Below are positions 1 to 7,325 of a stretch of DNA of 32,201 nucleotides, piece by piece. How positions within the stretch are numbered: position 1 is the stretch's first letter; every line of letters starts with the position of its first letter. The position numbers were made by a program, and so were the translations under genes. The notes below the pieces were generated by a model. It was not told where the DNA came from, made no database searches, and saw nothing but the letters and a program-made list of their open reading frames with translations. The DNA comes from Oscillospiraceae bacterium (GTDB taxonomy: Bacteria; Bacillota; Clostridia; Oscillospirales; Oscillospiraceae), in assembly GCA_017469795.1 (NCBI GenBank), contig JAFUFT010000094.1:1-32201 (forward strand), read 5' to 3'.

Positions 1-7
1 ACAAATC

Positions 8-102
8 TGCAAAGGGCTGTGGTTGGAGCCTTTCTGGAACCGTCTATGCGGTAGTAGGTGCATACCAATCCACAGCATCCCTTGCAGTGTAGCACAGCCC
101 TT
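8..102. other. Structured stretch with competing inverted repeats
   Basis: The first 152 bases hold no convincing gene. Positions 8-27 pair imperfectly with 65-87 (CTGCAA at 8-13 with TTGCAG at 82-87; CTGTGG with CCACAG), enclosing a small hairpin ACCG/CGGT at 39-52. The strand AAGGGCTGTG (12-21) also has a second, perfect 10-base complement at 93-102 (CACAGCCCTT). Two mutually exclusive partners for one strand are seen in leader RNAs, but there is no U-tract and no aptamer I recognise. It could be the 5' leader of the SnoaL-like operon, the 3' end of an upstream element, or a repeat. Confidence 0.4.
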
Positions 103-129
103 GGAGAGGGGCTATAAAAACTACTACTT

Positions 130-135
130 TATAAT
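130..135 (+). promoter_or_regulatory. Possible -10 element (TATAAT) before SnoaL-like pair
   Basis: A perfect TATAAT lies 17 bases before the start codon at 153. No good -35 sits at normal spacing: TTGGAG at 101-106 is 23 bases away. If used, the leader would be only about 11 bases and the ribosome binding site would be the GGTGG at 143-147. A promoter further upstream, outside the window, is equally possible. Confidence 0.3.
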
Positions 136-152
136 ACAAGGCGGTGGAATGA

Positions 153-875
153 ATGAAAGCGCCGAAATATACCGATGAAGAGCTGATTGCCCGCGTCTGG
201 GACGTGGAGGAGATCAAAAAAGTCTGCGCCAAACGGGTCTACTATGTGGCAAACAACTGGCGTCAGAAGGAACTGGAAGACCTGTGGGTCTCCGGCGAGG
301 AGGCGAAAAAGACTGCCTCCTTCGGACGGAACTGGGGTTATTATGTGGGCATGGATGCCATCGATGATTATTATGTAAACCAACATGACAAAAAGATCGA
401 AGCCCTCCCCGGCAATGGCCACGGAGACGGCTGCCTGTTCCTGCATCCGGCCTCCACGGGCCTGGTCTATGAGGCCTATGACGGAAAAACCGCCCGGGGC
501 CTGTGGTACTGCATCTCCCAGGAGACGCTGCCTGTCAGCGAGACCGAGGCGGACGCCCGGTGGTACATGGAAAAGCTGGCTATTGATTTCCTCAAGGAGG
601 ACGGGAAGTGGAAGATCTGGCATCTGGTGATCGCCACAGACCTGCAGAGCGAGGCGGGGCAGGACTATATGAAGCAGAAGGTCTATCTGCCCGACGAGGA
701 GAACCCTGCCTTTGTGGAGTTCGGCACGCCGACGATCCCCATGCTGACCCATAACGCCATGTACAACTGGCTGGACAACTATCCCGCGCCGCCGGTGCCC
801 TACCAGACCTTTGACGAGGACAACAGCTACGGCCCCGAGGGACACCAGGACTACATCGCAGAGGAGGACAGATAA
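153..875 (+). CDS. NTF2/SnoaL-like family protein (first of a tandem pair)
   Basis: A 240-residue soluble protein with no signal peptide or membrane segment. The Trp- and Tyr-rich N-terminal half (roughly residues 15-160, including a WYMEKLAIDFLKEDGKWKIW stretch) has the look of a SnoaL/NTF2 cone fold: an N-terminal helix pair followed by a curved sheet ending in 'DGKWKIWHL'. Proteins of this fold are lyases, isomerases, dehydratases or ligand binders; the substrate cannot be read from the sequence. At 240 residues it is longer than a plain NTF2 domain (about 130), with a C-terminal extension ending in PVPYQTFDEDNSYGP from residue 214. The next gene has a matching tail at the same distance from its end, so the two are paralogues. 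GGTGG at 143-147 precedes the ATG; another ATG at 149 is in a different frame. The gene is co-transcribed with the next, whose ATG begins two bases after the stop. Confidence 0.75.
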   Translation: MKAPKYTDEELIARVWDVEEIKKVCAKRVYYVANNWRQKELEDLWVSGEEAKKTASFGRNWGYYVGMDAIDDYYVNQHDKKIEALPGNGHGDGCLFLHPASTGLVYEAYDGKTARGLWYCISQETLPVSETEADARWYMEKLAIDFLKEDGKWKIWHLVIATDLQSEAGQDYMKQKVYLPDEENPAFVEFGTPTIPMLTHNAMYNWLDNYPAPPVPYQTFDEDNSYGPEGHQDYIAEEDR

Positions 876-876
876 G

Positions 877-1653
877 ATGAGAAAAAAGCATTTGGACCTC
901 CATCAGCGCATTGCGAATGCCGCCGCCTCTCAGGAGGTGGAGAATGTCAAGGCCCAGCACACCTATTATCACGGCAGGGCGGACGCCTACGGCGAATGGC
1001 ACAACATCTGGAGCCATGATCCCTGGTGCTCCTGGGGACATATCTTCGGCCGGATGCGGGGCTGGGACCAGATCTGGGAAGGTTCCGTTACCCATTACGA
1101 CAACATGGCCATGGAGCTGCAGCTGAAGAACCAGAAAATCTATCCGGAGCTTGGCGGATTGGATCCCCGGCCCTTGATGGAGGCCTCGGTCCATACGCTG
1201 TTCACCGATGTGATCGAAGTGGCTGACGATGGAAAGAGCGCCCGGGGATCCTTCATCACCCCCGGTGTGATCTTCTGCCGCCTGAACCGCCATCAGTACC
1301 CCTACTGCAACGTGCTGTGGGAGCGCTACGGTTCGGATTTCGTGCTGGAAAACGGCAAGTGGAAATACCTGCACGAGCAGGTGTGCCCGGATATTATGGG
1401 CAAGCTGGATATGACCAATTTCGCCCATGAGGATTTTGAACGGCTCACCGCCCCCCAGGAGAAGGGTATCGGCCCCGTAACGCTGGGAGAAGATCCGGAT
1501 GTGACGGATCCCGGCCCGCTGCACCTGCCCTATTCCGTGATCATGCCGCCCCAGAACACCGTACCCTGGCCGGAGCCCTACCGGACGCTGGACAATGACA
1601 ACAGCTACTGCCCGGTCAAGACCTTTGCGGAGCTTCAGGCGGAAAAAGGATAA
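877..1653 (+). CDS. NTF2/SnoaL-like family protein (second of a tandem pair)
   Basis: A 258-residue soluble protein. The ATG at 877 was chosen over an upstream in-frame start at 811 because GAGGAGG lies at 861-867 and the extra 22 residues are low-complexity out-of-frame translation of the upstream gene. Residues 20-180 look like a SnoaL/NTF2-type domain (helix with 'NVKAQHTYYHGRAD', then sheet ending 'ENGKWKYLHE'). The tail from residue 232 (PEPYRTLDNDNSYCP) closely matches residues 214 onward of the preceding protein, and both tails are 27 residues long. Such pairs may form a hetero-oligomer (inference). The reaction is unknown; the family includes dehydratases and isomerases of steroid and polyketide-like compounds. 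A bidirectional terminator follows. Confidence 0.75.
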   Translation: MRKKHLDLHQRIANAAASQEVENVKAQHTYYHGRADAYGEWHNIWSHDPWCSWGHIFGRMRGWDQIWEGSVTHYDNMAMELQLKNQKIYPELGGLDPRPLMEASVHTLFTDVIEVADDGKSARGSFITPGVIFCRLNRHQYPYCNVLWERYGSDFVLENGKWKYLHEQVCPDIMGKLDMTNFAHEDFERLTAPQEKGIGPVTLGEDPDVTDPGPLHLPYSVIMPPQNTVPWPEPYRTLDNDNSYCPVKTFAELQAEKG

Positions 1654-1697
1654 AACAAAAACGCACCGGAACCTGCAGGTCCCGGTGCGGACTTTTT
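1652..1697. terminator. Bidirectional intrinsic terminator
   Basis: CGCACCGG (1662-1669) pairs with CCGGTGCG (1682-1689); the inner ACCTG/CAGGT extends the stem. TTTTT follows on the plus strand (1693-1697), and AAAAA at 1657-1661 gives a U-tract for minus-strand transcripts. It separates the convergent SnoaL-like and HxlR operons. Confidence 0.85.
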
Positions 1698-1705
1698 CTC
1701 GATCT

Positions 1706-1993
1706 CTACTTCGGCAGGGCGGAGAGAATCTCCATCAGTTCCCGTCCCTTTTCGCTGATCTGATACTCCACTTTCGGGGGGAAACAGACATATTTCCTCT
1801 GGGTGATCAGCCCCATGGAGAGGAGCTCCTGAAGCTGGGATGCCAGAACGCCCCGGGACAGTCCGTCCAGCGTATCCTGAATGTCGCCAAAGCGTTTGGA
1901 TACTGCGATGGTGTTCAGGATCGGGAGCATCCACCGGCTGGACAGGACCCGCCGGCAGACGGAAAACGCGGATGCTGGATACAATCGGTTCAC
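1706..1993 (-). CDS. HxlR-type winged-helix transcriptional regulator (second of pair)
   Basis: A 95-residue DNA-binding protein with the HxlR pattern: 'SSRWMLPILNTI' at the first helix, a recognition region 'LSRGVLASQLQELLSMGLI' and a wing ending 'PPKVEYQISEKGREL'. Cys13 lies at the N-terminal position where some HxlR proteins (for example YodB and HypR) carry a redox-sensing Cys; whether it senses here is unknown. It is translated after another HxlR gene, seven bases downstream, so the two form an operon and might heterodimerise (inference). The annotated start is GTG, but AAGGGAG ends one base before it, which is too close. A TTG at 1984 with about 10 bases of spacing may be the true start (92 residues). 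Confidence 0.8.
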   Translation of the reverse strand: MNRLYPASAFSVCRRVLSSRWMLPILNTIAVSKRFGDIQDTLDGLSRGVLASQLQELLSMGLITQRKYVCFPPKVEYQISEKGRELMEILSALPK

Positions 1994-2000
1994 GCTCCCT

Positions 2001-2333
2001 TCAAACGGCGGCTTCCTGCTGCCAGCGAAGGTGCCAGACCTCCACAGCGGTGAGGAACGGGATATATCGTTCTCCGGCCTCCGTCAGCCGGTACTCCACC
2101 ACCTTGGGCGGCTTGGAGGAGTGGTCCATCCGCCGGACGAGACCGTCGTGCTCCAGCTCCTTGAGCTGCCGGGTCAGGACGTTCGGGGCTGCTTCGGGAA
2201 AGAATTTCACCAGCTCATTCCACCGGGCCGGCGAGGAGCTCAGTCGGGCCAGCAGATCCAGTTTCCATTTCCCGGTCAGAGGCTCCGCCGCGGCGAGGAT
2301 CTGTTCCGCGTCACAGATGGTCATATCCGCCAC
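2001..2333 (-). CDS. HxlR-type winged-helix transcriptional regulator (first of pair)
   Basis: A 110-residue protein matching the HxlR family along its full length: 'LTGKWKLDLLARL', 'RWNELVKFFP', 'LTRQLKELEHDGLVRR' and 'PPKVVEYRLTEAGE'. It carries Cys7 near the N-terminus, the position of the peroxide or quinone-sensing Cys in B. subtilis YodB-type members, so thiol sensing is possible but not shown. It is the promoter-proximal gene of a two-HxlR operon, facing the SnoaL-like pair and divergent from the YhfC-type gene. Likely targets are its own promoter and the divergent one, where palindromes are visible. The GTG/ATG choice is not an issue: ATG is preceded by a purine-rich AAAGGAAG. Confidence 0.88.
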   Translation of the reverse strand: MADMTICDAEQILAAAEPLTGKWKLDLLARLSSSPARWNELVKFFPEAAPNVLTRQLKELEHDGLVRRMDHSSKPPKVVEYRLTEAGERYIPFLTAVEVWHLRWQQEAAV

Positions 2334-2349
2334 TTCCTTTCTCTTCTCT

Positions 2350-2422
2350 ATTATACAGGCTCCGCGGAGCTCGGGAACTTTTCAATCTCTCCAAAACCTT
2401 ATCAAAACACGCGGAAAAGTTC
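2350..2422 (-). promoter_or_regulatory. HxlR operon promoter region with palindromes
   Basis: On the minus strand TATAAT lies at 2355-2350. Immediately upstream is a perfect 12-base palindrome, GCTCCGCGGAGC (2359-2370), inside the expected spacer. A second inverted repeat, GAACTTTTC (2375-2383) with GAAAAGTTC (2414-2422), flanks the region. No good -35 is visible, as expected for an activated or tightly repressed promoter. These are candidate operators for the HxlR pair. They lie in the 303-base divergent gap 2334-2636, which holds no gene. Confidence 0.5.
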
Positions 2423-2512
2423 GGGAAAGTGATGAAATCAAAGGGAAACACCTCATTGTCATGGAAATGTTGATTATGACGGCTGAAGAATGGTCCAATT
2501 CCCGGAAACCCC

Positions 2513-2541
2513 TTGACAATCTCCCGCGATTGTCGTTTATT
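2513..2541 (+). promoter_or_regulatory. Promoter with built-in operator for the YhfC-type gene
   Basis: TTGACA (2513-2518) is followed after 17 bases by TTTATT (2536-2541; TATTAT at 2538 is an alternative). A perfect inverted repeat, GACAATC (2515-2521) and GATTGTC (2528-2534), fills the spacer and overlaps the -35, an arrangement typical of a repressor site. The start codon is about 95 bases downstream. Confidence 0.65.
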
Positions 2542-2636
2542 ATGAGGTCAGAAGGACCGGTCAGTTCCAAAGGCGGAATCCCGGAACGGCAGAAAAGCCA
2601 TATCCGGCTGAACGGAACGAAAGGAGACAGTGCGTT

Positions 2637-3437
2637 ATGAACGGATCAGTACCATCGTTGTCCATCGTGTGTATGGCAATATCCTGTGCGGTCAGCTTTT
2701 GTCTGCCGGTGATCCTGCTGTTTTATTTCCGAAAGAAGAAAGGGGCCGATATCCTGCCGTTTTTCATCGGCTGCGCCGTCATGCTGTTGTTTGCGCTGAT
2801 TCTGGAGGCTGCGGTACACACCTTGGTGCTGGCCTCTGCAGCCGGGGCATATATTCAGGACCATTTGTGGCTCTATGCCCTGTATGGCGGTTTCATGGCA
2901 GGTCTGTTCGAGGAGACGGGAAGGTGGATCGCATTCCGGACCGTCCTGAAGCGCAGGCAGGACAAGGACACAAATGCGCTGATGTACGGTGCCGGCCACG
3001 GCGGATTTGAGGCGGCGGCAATCGTTGGCGTTGCGATGATCAACAATCTGATCTGGTCGGTGATGATCAACAGTGGAAACAGCGCGGCCCTGACGGGTTC
3101 TCTGACCGGAGATACGCTGGCTCAGGTTCAGCAGTCCATGCAGACGCTGGTTTCCACGCCTTCCTATCAGTTCCTGCTGGGCGGCGCAGAACGGATCTTT
3201 GCCGTCGCGATCCAGATCTCCCTGTCTGTGCTGGTCTGGCTTTCGGTCACAAAGCCGGGGAAAGGATACTTCTATCCGGCTGCGATCCTGATCCATCTGA
3301 TCGTGGATGCGGTGACCGTGATCCTTTCGGGAAAGGGGGTCTCCGCAATCCTGCTGGAGGCGGTGGTCGGATGCCTTGCAGTGCTCATTGCGCTGCTGAC
3401 AAAGGAAATCTGGAAGAGATGTACAGCCGAATCATGA
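2637..3437 (+). CDS. YhfC-family (PrsW-like) polytopic membrane protein, putative intramembrane protease
   Basis: A 266-residue protein with about seven hydrophobic segments. It carries the conserved polar motifs of the YhfC group: FEETGR at 91-96, GHGGFE at 120-125, a Glu-Arg at 185-186 and HLIVD at 220-224. By analogy with PrsW and CAAX-type glutamic intramembrane peptidases these residues would form the active site within the membrane; catalysis has not been demonstrated for most members. The ATG is preceded by AAGGAG (2621-2626). It is monocistronic, transcribed divergently from the two HxlR genes, which suggests they control it (inference). It may act in an envelope-stress or signalling response, but the substrate is unknown. 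Confidence 0.82.
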   Translation: MNGSVPSLSIVCMAISCAVSFCLPVILLFYFRKKKGADILPFFIGCAVMLLFALILEAAVHTLVLASAAGAYIQDHLWLYALYGGFMAGLFEETGRWIAFRTVLKRRQDKDTNALMYGAGHGGFEAAAIVGVAMINNLIWSVMINSGNSAALTGSLTGDTLAQVQQSMQTLVSTPSYQFLLGGAERIFAVAIQISLSVLVWLSVTKPGKGYFYPAAILIHLIVDAVTVILSGKGVSAILLEAVVGCLAVLIALLTKEIWKRCTAES

Positions 3438-3442
3438 CGATC

Positions 3443-3477
3443 AAAAAGCGCCGCGGAATGATACCATTCCGCGGCGC
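3443..3477 (-). terminator. Intrinsic terminator of murA
   Basis: A perfect 13-base stem (3448-3460 with 3465-3477) with loop ATAC; on the minus strand it is followed by TTTTT (3447-3443). It lies just past the murA stop codon and also ends the converging plus-strand gene, though the plus-strand U-tract is weak. Confidence 0.85.
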
Positions 3478-3504
3478 GCTTGATATTGGGTTCAACAGGC
3501 CGGA

Positions 3505-4797
3505 TCAGCCGGCGGTAATCACCGTCAGAGGCGGCTCGGGCGTCTCCACCCGCTGGAAATCAGCACCCAAATCCCGGAGCTTTTCCACGATGTTCTCGTA
3601 GCCCCGTTCCACATATTTGATTTCACTGATAGTGGTGGTGCCCTCTGCGGCAAGGCCGGCAATCACCATGGCGGCGCCGGCGCGGAGATCGCAGGCTTTG
3701 ACAGGACAGCCGCGCAGTTTATCCACGCCCTCGATCACAGCCACTTTGCCGTCGACCTGAACGTTGGCGCCCATACGGCGCAGTTCTCCAATGTAGCGGA
3801 ACCGATTGTCCCAGACGCTTTCTGTGATCATGCTGGTTCCGTCTGCCACGGTCATGCATACCGCGATCTGCGGCTGCATATCGGTGGGAAAGCCGGGGTA
3901 TGGGTTGGTTTTGACCTTTGTCTTATTGAGGTGCCCGTCGCTCTCTACCAGTACGGCGTCGCCCTCGTTGGTGATCTTGACGCCCATCTCCCGCAGCTTG
4001 GAGGAGATGCAGTCCAGGTGTTTGGGGATCACATTCTGGATCCGGACCTTTCCACCGGCGGCAGCCACAGCGGCCATATAAGTGCCGGCTTCGATCTGAT
4101 CAGGAATGATGGAGTATTGTCCGCCCCGCAGCCGCTTGACGCCGCGGACCTTGATCACATCGGTGCCGGCGCCGGTGATGTTGGCGCCCATGGCGTTGAG
4201 GAAGTTGGCCAGATCCACGATATGGGGCTCTTTGGCGGCAGGCTCGATGATCGTCAGGCCCTCAGCCAGCACCGCAGCAATCATGATATTCATGGTCGCG
4301 CCCACGGAGACAATATCCAAAGATACCCGGCCGCCGTGCAGCGGGGCCTGGGTGGTGGCAACGATGTCGCCGTTGATGGTCTCTACATTGGCACCCATGA
4401 TATTGAAACCCTTGATGTGCTGGTCGATGGGCCGGACGCCGAAATCGCAGCCGCCCGGCATAGCGACGGTGGCCTTGCCGAAACGGCCCAGCAGCGCGCC
4501 CACCAGATAATAGGAGGCGCGGATCTTACAGGCCAGCTCATGGGGGGCGGAGGTGGTCCGGACCGTAGAACAGTCCAGTTCAAAGGTGGTCTTGTTGATC
4601 ATGCGGACCGAGGCGCCCATCCGGGTGAGAATGTCGAGGAACAGCTGAATATCGGAGATGTCCGGAACGTTTTCGATCCGGCATACGCCGTCCACCAGAA
4701 GTGCCGCCGGCAGAATGCCGACCGCGGCGTTTTTCGCGCCGCTGATATTTACGGTTCCGTAAAGCGGCTTTCCACCGTGAATCACATATTGTGCCAT
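3505..4797 (-). CDS. murA: UDP-N-acetylglucosamine 1-carboxyvinyltransferase
   Basis: Transfers enolpyruvate from phosphoenolpyruvate to UDP-GlcNAc, the first committed step of peptidoglycan synthesis, in the cytosol. It has 430 residues, the normal MurA length, with two inside-out alpha/beta domains. Lys22-Asn23 (in SGAKNAA) bind substrate, and Cys117 in PGGCDFG is the catalytic and fosfomycin-reactive Cys; RPIDQH follows it. The ATG at 4797 was chosen over an ORF start five codons upstream because GAGAGGG sits just before it. Gram-positive bacteria often carry two copies; which paralogue this is cannot be told from the sequence. It stands alone, with its own promoter and terminator, away from other cell-wall genes. 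Confidence 0.97.
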   Translation of the reverse strand: MAQYVIHGGKPLYGTVNISGAKNAAVGILPAALLVDGVCRIENVPDISDIQLFLDILTRMGASVRMINKTTFELDCSTVRTTSAPHELACKIRASYYLVGALLGRFGKATVAMPGGCDFGVRPIDQHIKGFNIMGANVETINGDIVATTQAPLHGGRVSLDIVSVGATMNIMIAAVLAEGLTIIEPAAKEPHIVDLANFLNAMGANITGAGTDVIKVRGVKRLRGGQYSIIPDQIEAGTYMAAVAAAGGKVRIQNVIPKHLDCISSKLREMGVKITNEGDAVLVESDGHLNKTKVKTNPYPGFPTDMQPQIAVCMTVADGTSMITESVWDNRFRYIGELRRMGANVQVDGKVAVIEGVDKLRGCPVKACDLRAGAAMVIAGLAAEGTTTISEIKYVERGYENIVEKLRDLGADFQRVETPEPPLTVITAG

Positions 4798-4916
4798 ATT
4801 GCACCCTCTCAATCATTTCTTCTTGTTCTATAGTATGCCGCGCGCGTGCGGGTTGTATCAACAAAAAACGCGCCGCAGCCGGAAATTTGATTTACATAAT
4901 CCTTACAGGCGCTGTT

Positions 4917-4945
4917 AGTATAGCACATTCCGCCTGCATTGTAAA
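4917..4945 (-). promoter_or_regulatory. murA promoter
   Basis: On the minus strand TTTACA (4945-4940), a 17-base spacer and TATACT (4922-4917) give a good sigma-A promoter about 120 bases upstream of murA. A weaker second candidate, TTGATA (4861-4856) with CATACT (4837-4832), lies closer to the gene. Confidence 0.75.
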
Positions 4946-4957
4946 GAATTGCCCTGC

Positions 4958-4997
4958 AAAAAAAACACCGGATTTCAGTCAAAATCCGGTGTTTTTT
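4958..4997. terminator. Bidirectional intrinsic terminator downstream of the DUF2207 gene
   Basis: ACACCGGATTT (4965-4975) pairs with AAATCCGGTGT (4982-4992), flanked by eight A on the left and six T on the right, so it can stop transcripts in both directions. It mainly ends the minus-strand DUF2207 gene, before the murA promoter. Confidence 0.88.
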
Positions 4998-5035
4998 CTT
5001 GAAATGCTGCAAATATGACGGAAAAATGGGAAAAA

Positions 5036-6703
5036 TTACCGAAATGCTTCCCGCAGTTGACGCAGAAAAGGCTTCAAATCCCGGCACAGGGCTTCGGCAG
5101 AGCGGGTCGCCCGGGAAGGAAGATCCAGCCAGTCCGGCACGGGAATGGGCAGTCGCTCAAACCGCCGGGCAAACTCGAGATGGACATTCATGGCAAGAGC
5201 CCGGGGAAGCTGCTGCTCAAAGAATCTGGTGTTGCGGCTCTGATAGTATTGGAGCCGGCTCCAGGCGATCTCGCGGTAGACGGTGCGGCACCCCTGGGCC
5301 TGTGAAAGCGCTTCGATGCCGCGCTGGGAGCGGCGGGGGCCGACGGAGGTGGCAATGGCGGAGAACAGACAGGCGCCAAGGCCGGCAAAGAGCTCCGGCA
5401 GCGCACCGGCGAGCAGGGAAAGGGGAAACAGAGCGGCCATGACCACAAAGCAGACGATGGAGATCAGATCATAGTTTCGAAGACCCGCATAGCGGCTGAC
5501 GGCATCGTGCAGATAAATGCTGTAGAAGAAGCCTGCAACGCCTGCCAGAATGGCGAGCACAAGGAACCCGCCGCCGTCAGGGAGCAACTGGGAGACCAGA
5601 TATCCGATGGCCACAGCCAGCAGGATACGGCCGGGAATTTGGATCAGGACGGGATTGCCGCCGCTGCGGTCAAATATCACCCGGTAAAGGGAGCGACGGG
5701 AAGCGGCGCGAAACTGGGCTGCCGCTCGGGAAAACCTGCCCGGGGTGGCGGCAACCCGAAGCTTGTTTCCGAAAATGCTGTAGAACAGCCGCTGCTCCGC
5801 CGTGCTGCGCTCCGTTCCCATCTCCATGGTCCGGGTCAGGAGTACAACGCCCTGACGGGAACGGGAGAGAGCGAGGTATCCCAGCGATGCCCATTCCAAA
5901 AGCATGGCTGTCACGTCGCAGGTGCTGCCATCCAGCGTCATGGGAAGCTGGCAGGGCAGGATCCCCTCCGGGATCAGCAGACGGGGAAGCCCCGGAGAAC
6001 GGGGAAACCAGAGCTTGGTTCGCCAGTAGATGATCATCAGCAGCCAGATCAGCAGCATGACCACCGTCAGAATGTTCACCGCCACAACAGGGAGCTTGGA
6101 ACTGCGCACGTGGAAATATCCGTCGGGGAGGGACATGGAAGCGGACAGGGAGTCATAGGCCATCAGCGAGGAGACGGAACCGCCGAAGCTGGTTTCTGTA
6201 ACAGTAAGTCCCGCCTCGGACTGGGAAAGCAGGCTGTGATAACCGCTGACGATCTCGGGCTCGGCATCAAAGGCGGCGGGCATCAGAACCTGAAAGGAGC
6301 AGGAACCCACATCCTTAGCCCAGCGGGAGGACAGCAGCCCCAGAGAAAAAGCGTCGGCCTCCTCGTCGCCGTCGTCCCGGTATGGGACGGTGTACCGAAC
6401 CAGAAACGTCACAGTACCCAGAAAACCATCGCGGCGCTTTATGATGACGTCTGTTCCCTGGTCGGTTTCCTCCAGGGAAAACCGGAAATCGCTGACGGAG
6501 ACCTTGGACACCTGGGTCTCCGGCAGCGGGATGGCGATCTGCCCGATGGTGGTGTCAAAGGAGAGCTGATACGTCGCAGAGACCTGAGCCTGTCCGTTTC
6601 CGGAGACCTCAGCAGTGACAGCAACACTGTCCACTGAGTAATCTGCCAGAACGGGGATGGTCAGAAGGCATATGAAAAACAGGAAAAAAAAGATTTTTTT
6701 CAT
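5036..6703 (-). CDS. DUF2207-family predicted membrane protein
   Basis: A 555-residue envelope protein. Residues 1-20 form a signal peptide (MKKI, a hydrophobic Phe/Leu-rich core, then VLA), followed by an extracytoplasmic beta-rich domain to about residue 200. A membrane segment at about 205-229 ends in IIYWRTK. A cytoplasmic-type region carries 'LLEWASLGYLALSR', the winged-helix-like segment usual in this family, and further hydrophobic segments lie around 355-440. Function is unknown. The start at 6703 was preferred to the longer ORF because it begins the signal peptide and is preceded by GGAGTGAG. It is monocistronic. The C-terminus is basic and soluble. Confidence 0.8.
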   Translation of the reverse strand: MKKIFFFLFFICLLTIPVLADYSVDSVAVTAEVSGNGQAQVSATYQLSFDTTIGQIAIPLPETQVSKVSVSDFRFSLEETDQGTDVIIKRRDGFLGTVTFLVRYTVPYRDDGDEEADAFSLGLLSSRWAKDVGSCSFQVLMPAAFDAEPEIVSGYHSLLSQSEAGLTVTETSFGGSVSSLMAYDSLSASMSLPDGYFHVRSSKLPVVAVNILTVVMLLIWLLMIIYWRTKLWFPRSPGLPRLLIPEGILPCQLPMTLDGSTCDVTAMLLEWASLGYLALSRSRQGVVLLTRTMEMGTERSTAEQRLFYSIFGNKLRVAATPGRFSRAAAQFRAASRRSLYRVIFDRSGGNPVLIQIPGRILLAVAIGYLVSQLLPDGGGFLVLAILAGVAGFFYSIYLHDAVSRYAGLRNYDLISIVCFVVMAALFPLSLLAGALPELFAGLGACLFSAIATSVGPRRSQRGIEALSQAQGCRTVYREIAWSRLQYYQSRNTRFFEQQLPRALAMNVHLEFARRFERLPIPVPDWLDLPSRATRSAEALCRDLKPFLRQLREAFR

Positions 6704-6840
6704 CTGTCTCACTCCAAATAAAAGTGGTATAAGAATATCATATTTCGCGGACAAATACAAGAAAACCCGGGAAAATTCCGAAATACAGGGTCTTGTTCAG
6801 AAAAAAACAGCAGATTTTGTGGTTTTGGCTATGGTTTCTT

Positions 6841-6869
6841 TTGACTTTTGCATGGATTTGGGATAGTAT
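6841..6869 (+). promoter_or_regulatory. Promoter for the GtrA-like gene and tadA
   Basis: TTGACT (6841-6846), a 17-base spacer and TAGTAT (6864-6869), 27 bases upstream of the start codon. Confidence 0.78.
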
Positions 6870-6896
6870 GGGGACAGAAACAAGGAGTCGGATCTT

Positions 6897-7325
6897 ATGA
6901 AGGAATTGATACGCAGACACGAGGAGTTTATCCTGTATGCGCTCTTCGGCGTCGGCACGGTCACGGTGGATATGGGATTGTACTGCCTGCTGGTGGACCG
7001 GGTCGGGATTCCCTGGGCCAACGCATGGGGATGGCTGGGAGCGGTGCTGTTTGCATTTCTGACCAATAAATACTTTGTCTTCCATACCGGCCACAGGGGC
7101 GTCACAGAGACGGTCCGGGAGTTCTGGGAATTTGTAGCGGTGCGGCTGGTGTCCCTGCTTTTAGAGGTCCAGGGCGTGGCATTTCTGGTGAGCCGCGGTG
7201 CGGACTATCCTGTGTTTGGAATCACGGGCGGCGTTGCGAAGATCCTCGTTACGATCCTTGTGATTATCATCAACTATGTATTCAGCAAGTTTTTCATCTT
7301 TCGAACGGAGCGTGCCGGGGTATGA
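6897..7325 (+). CDS. GtrA-family membrane protein
   Basis: A 142-residue protein with four hydrophobic segments and the family signatures at both ends: 'FGVGTVTVDMGLYCLLV' near the start, 'NKYFVF' after the second helix and 'NYVFSKFFIF' at the end. GtrA-type proteins are thought to move undecaprenyl-phosphate-linked sugars across the membrane or to modify surface glycans. Its position upstream of the polysaccharide operon fits such a role (inference). AAGGAG at 6882-6887 precedes the ATG. Its stop codon overlaps the tadA start in an ATGA, so the two are translationally coupled although functionally unrelated. Confidence 0.88.
   Translation: MKELIRRHEEFILYALFGVGTVTVDMGLYCLLVDRVGIPWANAWGWLGAVLFAFLTNKYFVFHTGHRGVTETVREFWEFVAVRLVSLLLEVQGVAFLVSRGADYPVFGITGGVAKILVTILVIIINYVFSKFFIFRTERAGV

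Noticed and set aside
1..152. tRNA or small structured RNA (SRP, 6S) at the left edge
   Set aside because: No cloverleaf, no CCA end and no conserved SRP or 6S motif was found; the hairpins alone do not support a named RNA.
3931..4833. Long plus-strand open frame opposite murA
   Set aside because: It is antisense to a full-length, motif-complete MurA, has no ribosome binding site and shows only composition-biased Gly/Ala/His residues, as expected from a GC-rich coding strand.
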